Source of the DNA: Natranaeroarchaeum aerophilus
Lineage (GTDB): Archaea > Halobacteriota > Halobacteria > Halobacteriales > Natronoarchaeaceae
Direction: 5' to 3'
DNA: 64,000 bases
NCBI RefSeq assembly: GCF_023638055.1
Contig: NZ_JAKRVY010000001.1
Coordinates: 751,815 to 815,814, forward strand
A program made the position numbers and the translations under genes. Of the stretch, positions 45,016 through 54,441 are shown one piece after another; the first letter of the stretch is position 1; the number at the start of each line of letters is the position of its first letter. The notes beneath the pieces are model-generated. The model saw nothing but the letters and a program-made list of their open reading frames with translations, had not been told where the DNA came from and did not search any database.

Positions 45016-46983
45016 TCAGTCGTCCGCGGGTGCAGGACTGTCGCCGCCTTCGGCCTGCTGTTTCGTCCACGGCAGCTTCCCGCCCAGCGAGAGCATGTCG
45101 CGCTCGCGCCGGGAGGCGTTCAGCGTCGCGGTCGCTTCCCAGTCGTCGTTGACGCGGACGGTGAACTCCTCCTGTCCGCTCTCGACGCCCTCGCGGACAT
45201 CGTCGACGATCTCGATGTCGTCGCCCTGATCGATCTTCTCGTAGGTGTCCTCGTCGATGATCAGCGGGACGAGACCGAAGTTAAACAGGTTCGCGCGGTG
45301 GATCCGTGCGAAGCTCTGTGCGAGCACGCCCTCGATGCCCAGATACATCGGGCACATGGCGGCGTGTTCGCGAGAGGAGCCCTGTCCGTAGTTCTCGCCG
45401 GCAACGAGGAAGCCGCCGTCGGCGTCGGCCGCTCGCTGTGCGAACGTGTCGTCGACACGCGAGAGAGTGAACTCCGAGAGCTTGTCGATGTTCGACCGGT
45501 ACATCAGGATGTCCTGCGTTGCAGGGATGATGTGGTCGGTCGTGATGTTGTCGTCCATCTTCAGCAGCGCCTCACCGGCGAGGTTGCTGTCGAGTTCGTC
45601 CTTCAGTGGCACGTCGCCGATGTTGGGTCCCTTGATGAGCTCGTCGTCGACAGCCTCGTCGGGGGCGATGAGGTCCGTCTTGGAGCCGTCGTACTGATCG
45701 GGCAGTTCGACGCCTGGTGCGTCGACCCCGTCGTCTTCGAGTTCGCGCGGATCGACGATCTCGCCTTTGAGCGCCGCGGCCGCGGCGACCTCGGGCGAAC
45801 AGAGGTAGACGTTGTCGTCCTCGATGCCCGAGCGCCCCTCGAAGTTGCGGTTGAACGTCCGCAGGGAGACGGAGTCACTCGCGGGAACGTGGCCGATGCC
45901 GATACAGGCACCACACGTCGCCTCGGAGAAGTTGACACCGGCTGCCATCATCTCGGCGACCCAGCCCTGTCGGGCGAGCATCTCGGAGGCCTGCTTGGAG
46001 CCGGGTGCGACGATCGTCTCGGTCTCCATGGAAACCTCGCGGCCTTCCAGCATCTTCGCGACGGGGAGGATATCTTCGTAGCCGCCGTTCGTACAGGAGC
46101 CGACGATGACCTGTTCGACGTCCTCGCCAGCGGCCTCGCTGACGGGAACGACGTTGTCCGGCATCGAGGGCTGTGCGATGAGCGGTTCCAGATCGGAGAG
46201 ATCGACGACGATCTCGTCGTGATACTCGGCGTCGTCGTCGGGCTGGAGCTCGACGTACTCCTCGCCGCGGCCGACGCGTTCGAGGTAGTCTTTCGTCTGC
46301 TCGTCGGTCGGGAAGATCGAGGAGGTCGCACCGAGCTCCGTGCCCATGTTGGTGATCGTCATGCGCTCGGGAGCGGTGAGCGTCTCGACGCCCGGACCGG
46401 TGTATTCGAGGATCTTGCCGACGCCACCTTTCACGGAGAGTCGTCGGAGCAGCTCGAGGATGACGTCTTTCGCGGTCGCCCACTCGGGGAGTTCGCCCTC
46501 GAGTCGGACACTGACGACTTCCGGCATCTCGATGTAGTACGGTGCGCCACCCATCGCGACGGTGACGTCGATCCCACCTGCACCGATGGCGAGCTCGCCG
46601 AGCCCGCCGGGCGTCGGGGTGTGGGAGTCCGAACCGAGCATCGTCTTGCCGGGGGCCGCGAAGTTCTCGCGGTGGACATTGTGGCAGATACCGTTGCCGG
46701 GGCGGGAGAAGTGTGCCCCGAAGGTGCCGGCCGCAGAACGCAGGAAGCGGTGATCGTCCGTGTTCTTGAAGTCAAACTGATATGTCTGGTGGTCACAGTA
46801 CTGGGCAGCAATCTCGGTCTGGACCTCTTCGAGGCCCATCGCCTCGAACTGCAGCCAGACCATCGTCCCGGTCGTATCCTGAGTGAGAACCTGATCGATC
46901 TCGATACCGATCTCCTCGCCGGGCGTCAGCTCGCCTTCGACGAGGTGATCATCGAGGATCTTCTCTGTTAGTGTTTTTCCCAT
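45016..46983 (-). CDS. acn: aconitate hydratase
   Basis: This 655-residue [4Fe-4S] enzyme of the citric acid cycle interconverts citrate and isocitrate. Cluster ligands are Cys297 (VGSCTNGGYEDI) and Cys357/Cys360 (ATCGACIGIGH). GSDSHTPTPGGLGELAIGAG near residues 117-136 and FLVAGENYGQGSSREHAA near 520-537 are the substrate-site motifs, the latter in the swivelling domain. It is the archaeal mitochondrial-like form. It is transcribed alone from a strong TATA box. Confidence 0.95.
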   Translation of the reverse strand: MGKTLTEKILDDHLVEGELTPGEEIGIEIDQVLTQDTTGTMVWLQFEAMGLEEVQTEIAAQYCDHQTYQFDFKNTDDHRFLRSAAGTFGAHFSRPGNGICHNVHRENFAAPGKTMLGSDSHTPTPGGLGELAIGAGGIDVTVAMGGAPYYIEMPEVVSVRLEGELPEWATAKDVILELLRRLSVKGGVGKILEYTGPGVETLTAPERMTITNMGTELGATSSIFPTDEQTKDYLERVGRGEEYVELQPDDDAEYHDEIVVDLSDLEPLIAQPSMPDNVVPVSEAAGEDVEQVIVGSCTNGGYEDILPVAKMLEGREVSMETETIVAPGSKQASEMLARQGWVAEMMAAGVNFSEATCGACIGIGHVPASDSVSLRTFNRNFEGRSGIEDDNVYLCSPEVAAAAALKGEIVDPRELEDDGVDAPGVELPDQYDGSKTDLIAPDEAVDDELIKGPNIGDVPLKDELDSNLAGEALLKMDDNITTDHIIPATQDILMYRSNIDKLSEFTLSRVDDTFAQRAADADGGFLVAGENYGQGSSREHAAMCPMYLGIEGVLAQSFARIHRANLFNFGLVPLIIDEDTYEKIDQGDDIEIVDDVREGVESGQEEFTVRVNDDWEATATLNASRRERDMLSLGGKLPWTKQQAEGGDSPAPADD

Positions 46984-47006
46984 AGCGCGCGGATATCGTT
47001 TTTCCT

Positions 47007-47018
47007 CAAATATAAAAC
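47007..47018 (-). promoter_or_regulatory. TATA box of aconitase gene
   Basis: Read on the minus strand, GGTTTTATATTTGAGG gives a very good TATA element about 28 bases before the aconitase start codon, predicting a leaderless message. Confidence 0.65.
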
Positions 47019-47159
47019 CCGCGAGTCCCTCCTGTTCAACCGTTCAGAATTCGAGATGTGGGTCGGGCGTCGCTGTCCCACCTGTTCAGAAACGGCTATC
47101 GCTCGGCGGGCTGGTTCGTCAGGTACGCGCTTTTTGAAGCCGCAGTCACTGTTTGTCCT

Positions 47160-47588
47160 ATGGACAGTCGGGTGTCACAGTTCGCCGTACCGAGCCAGAC
47201 AGCCATGGACTGGCTGGTGCTCGCGACCGCGTACGTCCTGTTGGTGCTGTTTTTGATCGGCGTCTTCGACGTCCTGATCGGCCTGTACGGGCTGTTCGTG
47301 ACTGGACAGTTCACGGAGCCGGTCGCGCTCGTCCGGCTGCTCGATACTGTCTTGCTGTTGTTGATTATCGTCGAAGTCCACCGAACGCTGCTGGCGTACG
47401 TCCGTGACGAACCGGTTATTCGGATCGTCATCGGCGCAGCGATTATCGCCGTTGCACGGGAAATTATCAGTTTCCGGCTGGACGACTTCGCGACGACCGA
47501 CGACGCACTCACCGCGGCAAGCGCATTCTCGCTCCTGCTGATCGTGCTCGTGGTCGCGTACTACGTCGTGTACGCCCGGATCGAGTAG
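47160..47588 (+). CDS. PsiE-like membrane protein
   Basis: This 142-residue protein has four hydrophobic helices. The pattern VRLLDTVLLLLIIVEVHRTLLAYV near residues 55-78 and IRIVIGAAIIAVAREIISF near 86-104 fits the phosphate-starvation-inducible PsiE family. Function is unknown in archaea. ATG giving MDSRVSQFAVPS was chosen; upstream starts add an unrelated basic extension. It precedes the FolC-FolP gene by 44 bases. Confidence 0.75.
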   Translation: MDSRVSQFAVPSQTAMDWLVLATAYVLLVLFLIGVFDVLIGLYGLFVTGQFTEPVALVRLLDTVLLLLIIVEVHRTLLAYVRDEPVIRIVIGAAIIAVAREIISFRLDDFATTDDALTAASAFSLLLIVLVVAYYVVYARIE

Positions 47589-47632
47589 CGCCATCCGACA
47601 GTCTAAAGCGCACGGCACGGGACGTGTTCGAT

Positions 47633-50089
47633 ATGAAGTTCCACGACGCGGCGAACTTCCTCTACGATCTGCGCCGGTTCGGTCCACGCCCCGGGATCGA
47701 GTCGACCGCGGATCTGCTCGCCGCACTGGAGGACCCACACGACGATCTCGACTGCGTGCAGGTCGCTGGCTCGAACGGCAAGGGCAGCACGGCCCGAATG
47801 ACGGAGTCGATCCTCCGGGAGGCCGGTCTCACCGTCGGACTCTTTACGTCGCCACATCTGGAGGACCTGCGCGAACGCATTCGTGTCGACGGGCGCAAGA
47901 TCCCGAAAGGGGCCGTCTGTGAGTTCGTCGAGCACGTCGAGGGGCACGTCCGCGATCGCGGGGCGGAGGGGATCTCCCCGACGTTTTTCGAGGCGACGAC
48001 TGCAATGGCACTCTGGCAGTTCGCCCGCGAGGACGTCGACGTCGTCGTGCTGGAGGTCGGCATCGGCGGCAAGAAAGATGCCACGAGCGTCGTCGATCCG
48101 GTCGCCAGCGCAGTCACCTCCGTCACGCTCGAACACACGGGCGTCCTGGGGGATACGATCGAGGAGATTGCACAGGACAAAGCCCACGTCGCACCCGCCG
48201 ATGCGCCACTGGTGACGGGCGTCGACGGTGTAGCGCTCGACGCCGTCCGCTCGATTGCTGGTGAGGTCGTCACCGTCGGCGCGGGCGGCGACGTGGTGCC
48301 GACCTACGGCGGCCGGACGAATCACACCGAAGCCGCCATCGGAATCGAGGGGCCAGACTGGTCGGTCGACACGCGGCTCCCGACACTGGGTGCTCACCAG
48401 TCCGAGAACGCGGCCATCGCGGCGACGCTCGCCCGGCACGTCATCGACGAGCAGGGGGGCGACCTCGCCGAAACCACGATCGAGACCGGCCTCCGGCGCT
48501 CGCACTGGCCCGGCCGGTTCGAGGTCGTGGAGCAGGAGCCACTGACCGTGCTGGACGGCGCACACAACCCTGGTGCCTGCGAGCGGATCGCGGAGGTCCT
48601 GACGGAGTTCGAGTACGACGACCTCCATCTCGTCTTCGGCGGGATGCACGACAAGGACCACCGGGCGATGGCCGACGCGCTCCCGACCGCCGACCGCGTC
48701 GTGGCGTGCCAGCCAGACCTCGATCGCGCCGAGGACGAGGCCGTACTCGCGCGGGTATTCGAGGCAAGCGGGGCCGAGGAGGTCGTCACGAACAACTCCG
48801 TCGAGGGCGCGCTTTCGCGGGCGCTCCGCGAGGCCGACGCTGACGACTGCGTGCTCGTCACCGGATCGCTGTTCACCGTCGCTGAAGCCCGGACGCGCTG
48901 GACACGCCTGCAGGTGCCAAAACGTGTCGAGGAGATCGACGATGCCCGCGCCGTCCTCTCGGACGCCCACGTCACCGATCCGGGCGTCTGGCGGATGCGC
49001 GGCAAGGGCGTCCACCGCGTGCTCAAAACCCGCGTCCAGAAGCGGCAGGCCCAGTACCTCAAAGAGGAACTGCTCAGCCTCGGCGGCGAGTGTGCCCTCT
49101 CCGGGCTGAACGATCAGGACGACGTGATCATCGATGTCGTGATGATGGCGACGATGGCCCAGTTCAACCGGCTCGTGGACAAACTCGACGGCCAGCCCTA
49201 CGGCCTCTCGGTCGTCGGCGAGGAGATCCGTGAGACCCTGGGGATCCGCACGGCCGACCCCGAGAGCGGCTACCCGTGGGATGAGGGCACCGCCGTGATG
49301 GGCATCCTCAACATCACGCCGGATAGCTTCCACGACGGCGGCGAGTACAACGCCGTCGAAGCGGCACGCGAACGCGCCGAGCGGATGGTCGCAAACGGCG
49401 CGGCGATCCTCGACGTGGGCGGCGAGAGCACGCGACCCGGGGCCGACCCGGTCAGCGTGGAGGAGGAGATCGACCGGGTCGTCCCGGTGATCGAGGCCAT
49501 CGCCGATCTGGATGCCATGATCTCCGTGGACACCCGCAAAGCCGAGGTTGCTCGGGCCGCCGTCGAGGCCGGTGCCGACATCATCAACGACGTGTCCGGG
49601 CTCGAAGACCCCGAGATGCGCTTTGTCGCCGCCGAGCACGACGCCGCGCTAGTCGTCATGCACAGCGTCGACGCGCCGGTCGATCCCGACACCGAGATCG
49701 ACTACGACGATGTCGTCGAGGACGTGATCGATCAGCTCGCAGAACGGGTCCTGCTCGCCGAGAAAGCAGGGCTCGATCGCGAGCAGATCGTCGTCGATCC
49801 CGGGTTGGGCTTCGGGAAGCGCTCGGCGGAAAGCTTCGAGCTACTGGATCGGTGTGACGAACTCGCCGCGCTGGGCTGTCCGATCATGATCGGCCATTCG
49901 CACAAGTCGATGTTCGCGCTCTCCGGCCAGGACGCCGACGAGCGCCTCCCCCCGACGATCGCCGGGACGACACTCGCGGCCGAGCGCGATGTCGACATCG
50001 TCCGCGTGCACGACGTCGCCGAAAACGTCGCGGCGGTGAACGTGGCCGAGACGACGGCCGGGAACACGTCGTCTGGAACGGACGACTGA
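47633..50089 (+). CDS. folCP: FolC-FolP fusion (dihydrofolate synthase/dihydropteroate synthase)
   Basis: This 818-residue protein joins two folate enzymes. Residues 1 to about 420 are FolC, with the ATP loop GSNGKGSTARMTESIL near 43-58 and TSPHLEDLRERIRVDG near 72-87. Residues 550-815 are dihydropteroate synthase, with VMGILNITPDSFHDGG near 553-568, DVGGESTRPGADPV and VDPGLGFGKR. Between them lies a segment of 100-130 residues (about 430-545) that neither enzyme normally has. Such fusions are known in haloarchaea. GTG three codons upstream could be an alternative start. Confidence 0.93.
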   Translation: MKFHDAANFLYDLRRFGPRPGIESTADLLAALEDPHDDLDCVQVAGSNGKGSTARMTESILREAGLTVGLFTSPHLEDLRERIRVDGRKIPKGAVCEFVEHVEGHVRDRGAEGISPTFFEATTAMALWQFAREDVDVVVLEVGIGGKKDATSVVDPVASAVTSVTLEHTGVLGDTIEEIAQDKAHVAPADAPLVTGVDGVALDAVRSIAGEVVTVGAGGDVVPTYGGRTNHTEAAIGIEGPDWSVDTRLPTLGAHQSENAAIAATLARHVIDEQGGDLAETTIETGLRRSHWPGRFEVVEQEPLTVLDGAHNPGACERIAEVLTEFEYDDLHLVFGGMHDKDHRAMADALPTADRVVACQPDLDRAEDEAVLARVFEASGAEEVVTNNSVEGALSRALREADADDCVLVTGSLFTVAEARTRWTRLQVPKRVEEIDDARAVLSDAHVTDPGVWRMRGKGVHRVLKTRVQKRQAQYLKEELLSLGGECALSGLNDQDDVIIDVVMMATMAQFNRLVDKLDGQPYGLSVVGEEIRETLGIRTADPESGYPWDEGTAVMGILNITPDSFHDGGEYNAVEAARERAERMVANGAAILDVGGESTRPGADPVSVEEEIDRVVPVIEAIADLDAMISVDTRKAEVARAAVEAGADIINDVSGLEDPEMRFVAAEHDAALVVMHSVDAPVDPDTEIDYDDVVEDVIDQLAERVLLAEKAGLDREQIVVDPGLGFGKRSAESFELLDRCDELAALGCPIMIGHSHKSMFALSGQDADERLPPTIAGTTLAAERDVDIVRVHDVAENVAAVNVAETTAGNTSSGTDD

Positions 50090-50134
50090 CAGCGGTCATT
50101 GTTGAATATTCAGCGTACGCTCCAACACCCGATG

Positions 50135-51049
50135 TCACAGCGTGTACATTCGCACGGTGAAAAACTCCTGCACCGCGTTCTTGAGGGCCGGTTTGGGCTT
50201 GCCCGATGCGTCCACCGTTCCCGTTGCAGCGGGGTCCACGTCTGCCTCTAGCCGGTCGATCGCTTCGGCGTCGCCGAGCAAGAACAGTCGATCTGCAGAT
50301 CGTTCCTGGATTTTTTCTCGACATTTGTTCAGATGTCGACGCACCTGCTCCTCCCGGAGCCGCTCGAAGCGGGCCTGCGAGTAGCCCCCCTTCGAGTGGT
50401 CGCCTTTCACGTCCGTCCGGAACCCGCTGGTAGATAGCTGCTCGTCGCCCGTGTACTCTCCGAGTGCGAACAGATCGGCACGCACGAGTGCCACCGCGTA
50501 TCGGCCGGTTGGTCGGAACCATTCGCGGTCGATCTCGACGCGCTCACCCCACCGCTCGAACGACTCGGGGGCAACAGGGGGACGCAACGCTACGCTTAGC
50601 AGCCCCTCGTCGTCGGTGATCGCCAGACAGGGACTGGCGCGCTCGACGAGCGCAGTTCGCTCACCGAAGGCATCCCGCGTCGTTGACGAGGCATGACCCT
50701 CCACCATCGTCGTAAAGACCCCTTCCTCGTCGGTCTCGAAGCTCTCCAGCCGGTCGAGTACCCCAGCCAGACGTCCCCCTCGAACGTCGTCGACGGATCG
50801 AAACGAGATTTCGCTGTCCTCGTCCCGGAGTCGTTCGACCGTGTCCTCAAGCTGTGTCACCCTGTCTTCTAGCCGGTTGACCCGTTCCTGAGCGTCCTGC
50901 CGGTCACTGACTGCGTCGGCGCGTCGCTCCTCGGCGGCGTCGAGTTGTTCTCGCAGCCCGTCGCGCTCCTCTTCGAGCTCGGCTAGCTCGGCTTCTAGCT
51001 CGTGAATACGCTCTTTGAGGCCAGCGCGTCCGAGTAGCGTATCGATCAT
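50135..51049 (-). CDS. Vms1/Ankzf1-type peptidyl-tRNA hydrolase
   Basis: This 304-residue protein starts with a coiled coil (residues 5-80, mostly Glu, Arg and Leu heptads), then an eRF1-like domain. The motif KGDHSKGGYSQARFERLREE near residues 210-229 contains GYSQ, the GxxQ element of the Vms1 family, which releases nascent chains from stalled 60S-type subunits. In an archaeon it should act in ribosome quality control. It is convergent with folCP, 45 bases apart. The start ATG gives MIDTLLGRAGLKERI. Confidence 0.85.
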   Translation of the reverse strand: MIDTLLGRAGLKERIHELEAELAELEEERDGLREQLDAAEERRADAVSDRQDAQERVNRLEDRVTQLEDTVERLRDEDSEISFRSVDDVRGGRLAGVLDRLESFETDEEGVFTTMVEGHASSTTRDAFGERTALVERASPCLAITDDEGLLSVALRPPVAPESFERWGERVEIDREWFRPTGRYAVALVRADLFALGEYTGDEQLSTSGFRTDVKGDHSKGGYSQARFERLREEQVRRHLNKCREKIQERSADRLFLLGDAEAIDRLEADVDPAATGTVDASGKPKPALKNAVQEFFTVRMYTL

Positions 51050-51107
51050 AGAAAGGAAACTGCGCGGCGCACACTTTTACGTTCCGACCACGCCCGTAGA
51101 GCGGCGA

Positions 51108-51482
51108 CTACACGATCGACTCGGCAGGCTCTGTGGCCTCTTCGAGATACGTTTCACCCCAGTCGATCATTGCGTCGATCACCGGTTCGAGGGATTCTCC
51201 ATGTTCGGTGAGCGCGTACTCGACCCGGAACGGCGTCTCGCTGATAACCCGTCGTTCGAGGAGGTGTTTGTCCTCCATATCTTCCAGACTCTCCGAGAGG
51301 ACCTTCGACGAGATACCGTCCAGATCACGTTGCAGGGCGTTGAACCCGAGCGGGCCGTTCTCTAGCAACGTGTGGACGATGACTGGATGCCACTTCTTGC
51401 CGATGATCGCGGCCGTCGACTCCATCGGGCACCAGTCGTCACCCTCACACCACGTGGGGAGGGCGGAACTCGGTTGACTCAT
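51108..51482 (-). CDS. HxlR-family winged-helix regulator
   Basis: This 124-residue protein has the HxlR core with IIGKKWHPVIVHTLLENGPL near residues 26-45 and ISSKVLSESLEDMEDKHLLE near 57-76. The N-terminal CEGDDWCP provides Cys residues that, in related regulators, sense redox or aldehyde stress. The target is unknown. It stands alone, diverging from the Vms1 gene region and close to metG on the same strand. Confidence 0.88.
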   Translation of the reverse strand: MSQPSSALPTWCEGDDWCPMESTAAIIGKKWHPVIVHTLLENGPLGFNALQRDLDGISSKVLSESLEDMEDKHLLERRVISETPFRVEYALTEHGESLEPVIDAMIDWGETYLEEATEPAESIV

Positions 51483-51531
51483 ACACCTCGTTGCGACCGT
51501 CCCCTCTAAAGCATAGCGAGTCTCTCGTCGG

Positions 51532-53616
51532 CTACTGTACCTTCGTCCCCGGTTCGGCGTCTTCGTGTGTCGTCAGCAGGTCGGCCTGCTCGCCAGCCGC
51601 AAGCACCATCCCGTTGCTCTCGACGCCGAACAGTTCGGCCTGCTCCAGGTTCGCCATCACGATTACCTTCGTCTCCGGTAGCTCGTCGACGTCGTGAAGC
51701 TGCTTGAGCCCGGCGACGATCTGGCGCGTCTCGACGCCGATGTCGACGTCGAGGCGGAGCAGTTCGTCCGCGCCGTCGATGCCCTCGGCGCTCTCGATTC
51801 GGCCGACTCGCATGTCGAGGTCCTGGAACTCGTCGAAGCTGATCCGGTCGTCGAGAACGGGTTCTACGTCGGTGACATCGTCCTCGCTCGCGTCGTCGTT
51901 GTCTTCCTCGCCGTCCGCCGCCTCGTCCGTTGCTGCTTCGATACGCTCGTCGAGTTTCTCGTTGAGTTCGGCGACGCGGTCGTCCTCGATCTTGCCGAAC
52001 AGTTCGTCGGGTTCGTCGAATTCGCGGGGCGGGGAAGCGAGCGCGTCCTCGAGTTCCGTGTCGGCTACCGTCCCCGCTTCGCCCAGCTGCTCCCAGACGA
52101 GCTGGGCCTTGCCGGGGGCAATTGGCTCGAACAGCACGGCGGTCGCCTTCGCGATCTGGACGCAGTCGCGGATGACCTGTGCAGCCTGCTCGGTATCGTC
52201 GTCGACGAGGTTCCAGGGCTCGTTGCGCTGGATGTACTCGTTACCGAACTTCGTGAGTTCGAGCGTCGCGGTGGCGACCGCCCGTAGCGAGTAGTCGTTG
52301 ACGCCCGCCTGGAACGCGTCCATGGCGTCTTTGATGCGCTCTTCGACCTCGGCGGAGACGTCCGCGTCGGGTGTCCCCTCGTAGTTCCGGTATGCAAACA
52401 GCAGGCTCCGGTAGAGGAAGTTTCCGACGTTGCCGACCAGCTCGCCGTTGACCTTTTCCTGGAAGGCATCCCACGAGAAGTCGACGTCCTGCTGGAGGCC
52501 GCCGGTCGTCGTCAGATAGTACCGCAGGAGGTCGGGATGGAACCCCTCGTCGAGGTATTCTTTGGCCCAGATTGCACGATTCCGGCTCGTCGACAGGCCC
52601 TTGCCGTTGATCGTGATGAAGCCTGTCGCGGCGATCCCGCGCGGTGCGTTGTAGCCCGCGCCTTCGAGCATCGCCGGCCAGAAGATCGCGTGGTGCTGGA
52701 TGATATCCCGACCGATTACGTGGACGATCTCGCCTTGCTCTCTCCAGACCTGCTCCCAGTCGTACTCGTCGGTGCCGACACGTTCCGAGTACTGCTTCGT
52801 CGAGGCGATGTACTCGATCGGTGCGTCAACCCAGACGTAGAGGACGAGGTCACTTTCGTCTTCCCCCTCGGCGGTCGGGTAGTCGATCCCCCAGTCCATA
52901 TCTCGCGTGATACACCAGTCCTGCAGGCCGTCCTCGATCCACTGGCGCGGCTGGTTCCGGGCGTTCGATGTCCCTTCCAGGTTGTCGAGGAAGTCGGTGA
53001 GGTAGTCGGCGAACTCCGAGACCTCGAAGAACTTGTGGGTGCGCTCGCGGTACTCCGCGGGGTTGCCGGTGATCGAACTCTGCGGGTCCTCGACCTCGCC
53101 GGGTTCGAGGTGGCGCTGACAGCCCTCGTCGCACTCGTCGCCGCGAGCCTTCTCACCGCAGTAGGGGCAGGTCCCGACGACGTACCGATCTGGCAGATAC
53201 TGGTCGGCGTCGGGATCGTAGGCGACCTGAATCTCCTTCTCGTAGATGTAGCCGTTCTCATCGAGGGTCCGGACGATCTCCTGGGTCAGTTCGGTGTTCG
53301 TCTCGTCGTGGGTGTGGCCGTAGTTGTCGAACTCGACGTTGAACTTCGGAAACGTCTCCTCGTACTGTTCGTGCCACTCCAGGGCGAACTCCTCGGGGTC
53401 GACACCTTCCTTCTCGGCGTTGACCGCGACCGGCGTGCCGTGCATGTCCGATCCACAGACGTAGGCCGACTGCTGGCCCAGCGTCTGTAGACTTCGGTTG
53501 AACGCGTCCGCACCGATGTACCCGCGCAGGTGACCGATATGCAGGTCGCCGTTGGCGTACGGCAGCCCGCAGGTCACCACTGCCGGACTGTCCGTCGGAA
53601 ACTCGTCGTTGCTCAT
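51532..53616 (-). CDS. metG: methionyl-tRNA synthetase with C-terminal tRNA-binding domain
   Basis: This 694-residue class I synthetase has the HIGH motif in GDLHIGHLRGY near residues 18-28. Zinc-knuckle cysteines are in CPYCGEKARGDECDEGC near 149-165. The KMSKS-like site is KGLSTSRN near residue 342, the reduced form usual in archaea. A short acidic linker (residues 555-585) leads to an EMAPII/OB-fold domain (about 590-694) with DMRVGRIESAEG, which binds tRNA. It is the only methionine enzyme seen here. Confidence 0.95.
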   Translation of the reverse strand: MSNDEFPTDSPAVVTCGLPYANGDLHIGHLRGYIGADAFNRSLQTLGQQSAYVCGSDMHGTPVAVNAEKEGVDPEEFALEWHEQYEETFPKFNVEFDNYGHTHDETNTELTQEIVRTLDENGYIYEKEIQVAYDPDADQYLPDRYVVGTCPYCGEKARGDECDEGCQRHLEPGEVEDPQSSITGNPAEYRERTHKFFEVSEFADYLTDFLDNLEGTSNARNQPRQWIEDGLQDWCITRDMDWGIDYPTAEGEDESDLVLYVWVDAPIEYIASTKQYSERVGTDEYDWEQVWREQGEIVHVIGRDIIQHHAIFWPAMLEGAGYNAPRGIAATGFITINGKGLSTSRNRAIWAKEYLDEGFHPDLLRYYLTTTGGLQQDVDFSWDAFQEKVNGELVGNVGNFLYRSLLFAYRNYEGTPDADVSAEVEERIKDAMDAFQAGVNDYSLRAVATATLELTKFGNEYIQRNEPWNLVDDDTEQAAQVIRDCVQIAKATAVLFEPIAPGKAQLVWEQLGEAGTVADTELEDALASPPREFDEPDELFGKIEDDRVAELNEKLDERIEAATDEAADGEEDNDDASEDDVTDVEPVLDDRISFDEFQDLDMRVGRIESAEGIDGADELLRLDVDIGVETRQIVAGLKQLHDVDELPETKVIVMANLEQAELFGVESNGMVLAAGEQADLLTTHEDAEPGTKVQ

Positions 53617-53780
53617 ACTCCCTCATCGTTGCTTGCCCGAGTAAAACCCGCTGGTTTCCGACCGGCCCGTTCCAGTGTCACGATACCGTTATACGTCTGT
53701 CCGGTCTGAACTCCCTGAGAAGCAGCGACGAGCGCCATCGACGCACATAGCGTTTCAGGCGCGCTGCTCTCCCGACAACC

Positions 53781-53963
53781 ATGACGACCGACGATGCGGC
53801 CACTCACCGAAACGAGTCTGCCACCCACGAATTCGAGGCACAACTGACTGACCTGCTACTGACCGCTTTTGCGGACGGGGAAGATATCGCCGGATGCTGG
53901 CGGATCGAGACGCCAGCTAGCAGCGTCCCGGACTGGACTATCGAGATCACCTGCGAGATGTAG
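53781..53963 (+). CDS. small haloarchaeal protein (DUF7556-like)
   Basis: This 60-residue acidic protein contains LTDLLLTAFADGEDIAGCWR and ETPASSVPDWTIEITCEM. The pattern of a short helix and a WRIE...PDW strand resembles the DUF7556 family of halophiles. Codon use is like that of its neighbours, which supports a real gene. Function is unknown, and it lies alone between metG and the DUF7344 gene. Confidence 0.55.
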   Translation: MTTDDAATHRNESATHEFEAQLTDLLLTAFADGEDIAGCWRIETPASSVPDWTIEITCEM

Positions 53964-54078
53964 CTGTCTGTTGCGGTCTGTAACTATCACTTTAATATCC
54001 GTACATAACGAGTACATATTATTATAACTCCCCGGCCGAAGGTAGGGTCGTACCCACCGTGTGTGTACGCAGGGAACC

Positions 54079-54441
54079 ATGAATACAGATACCAGAGACA
54101 ATAAGCACGGGGCCGTACGGAACGAACTATCCGCGGAGGTCATTTTCGATCTATTGAGTGTCACGCGCCGCAGACACGCGCTGTACTATCTCACCGAGCA
54201 GGTCGGGACAATTAGCCTGCACGAACTCTCGGACGCGCTGACCGTGTGGGAGGCAGTTGACGGGGAGCACCACCACCAGCGAATTGCAACCGGTCTGTAT
54301 CACAGACACCTGCCGAAACTCGCGGACGCTGGTGTTCTCCGGTACGACCCCGATGCTGATACGATCGAACTCCTCCCGGCTGCCGAGCAGCTACAGCCGT
54401 ATCTCGGTCTCGCCGCGCAAGACGATGCGCGGTCAGTGTAG
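54079..54441 (+). CDS. DUF7344 winged-helix protein
   Basis: This 120-residue protein has the haloarchaeal DUF7344 pattern. VIFDLLSVTRRRHALYYL near residues 22-39 starts the winged helix. LYHRHLPKLADAGVLRYDPD near 74-93 ends it, and a short leucine-rich tail follows. It is probably a DNA-binding regulator. ATG was chosen; GTG six codons upstream is possible. Upstream is an AT-rich region that may hold its promoter. Confidence 0.8.
   Translation: MNTDTRDNKHGAVRNELSAEVIFDLLSVTRRRHALYYLTEQVGTISLHELSDALTVWEAVDGEHHHQRIATGLYHRHLPKLADAGVLRYDPDADTIELLPAAEQLQPYLGLAAQDDARSV

Noticed and set aside
44809-46971. Open frame of 720 residues antisense to aconitase
   Set aside because: The aconitase frame has all catalytic motifs and a TATA box; the antisense frame has none.
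47603-49639. Open frame of 678 residues antisense to folCP
   Set aside because: Mirror frame of a clearly functional fusion gene, without a recognisable domain.
54061-54078. GTG start of the DUF7344 gene
   Set aside because: The ATG six codons later gives a more usual N-terminus; the six extra residues have no support.
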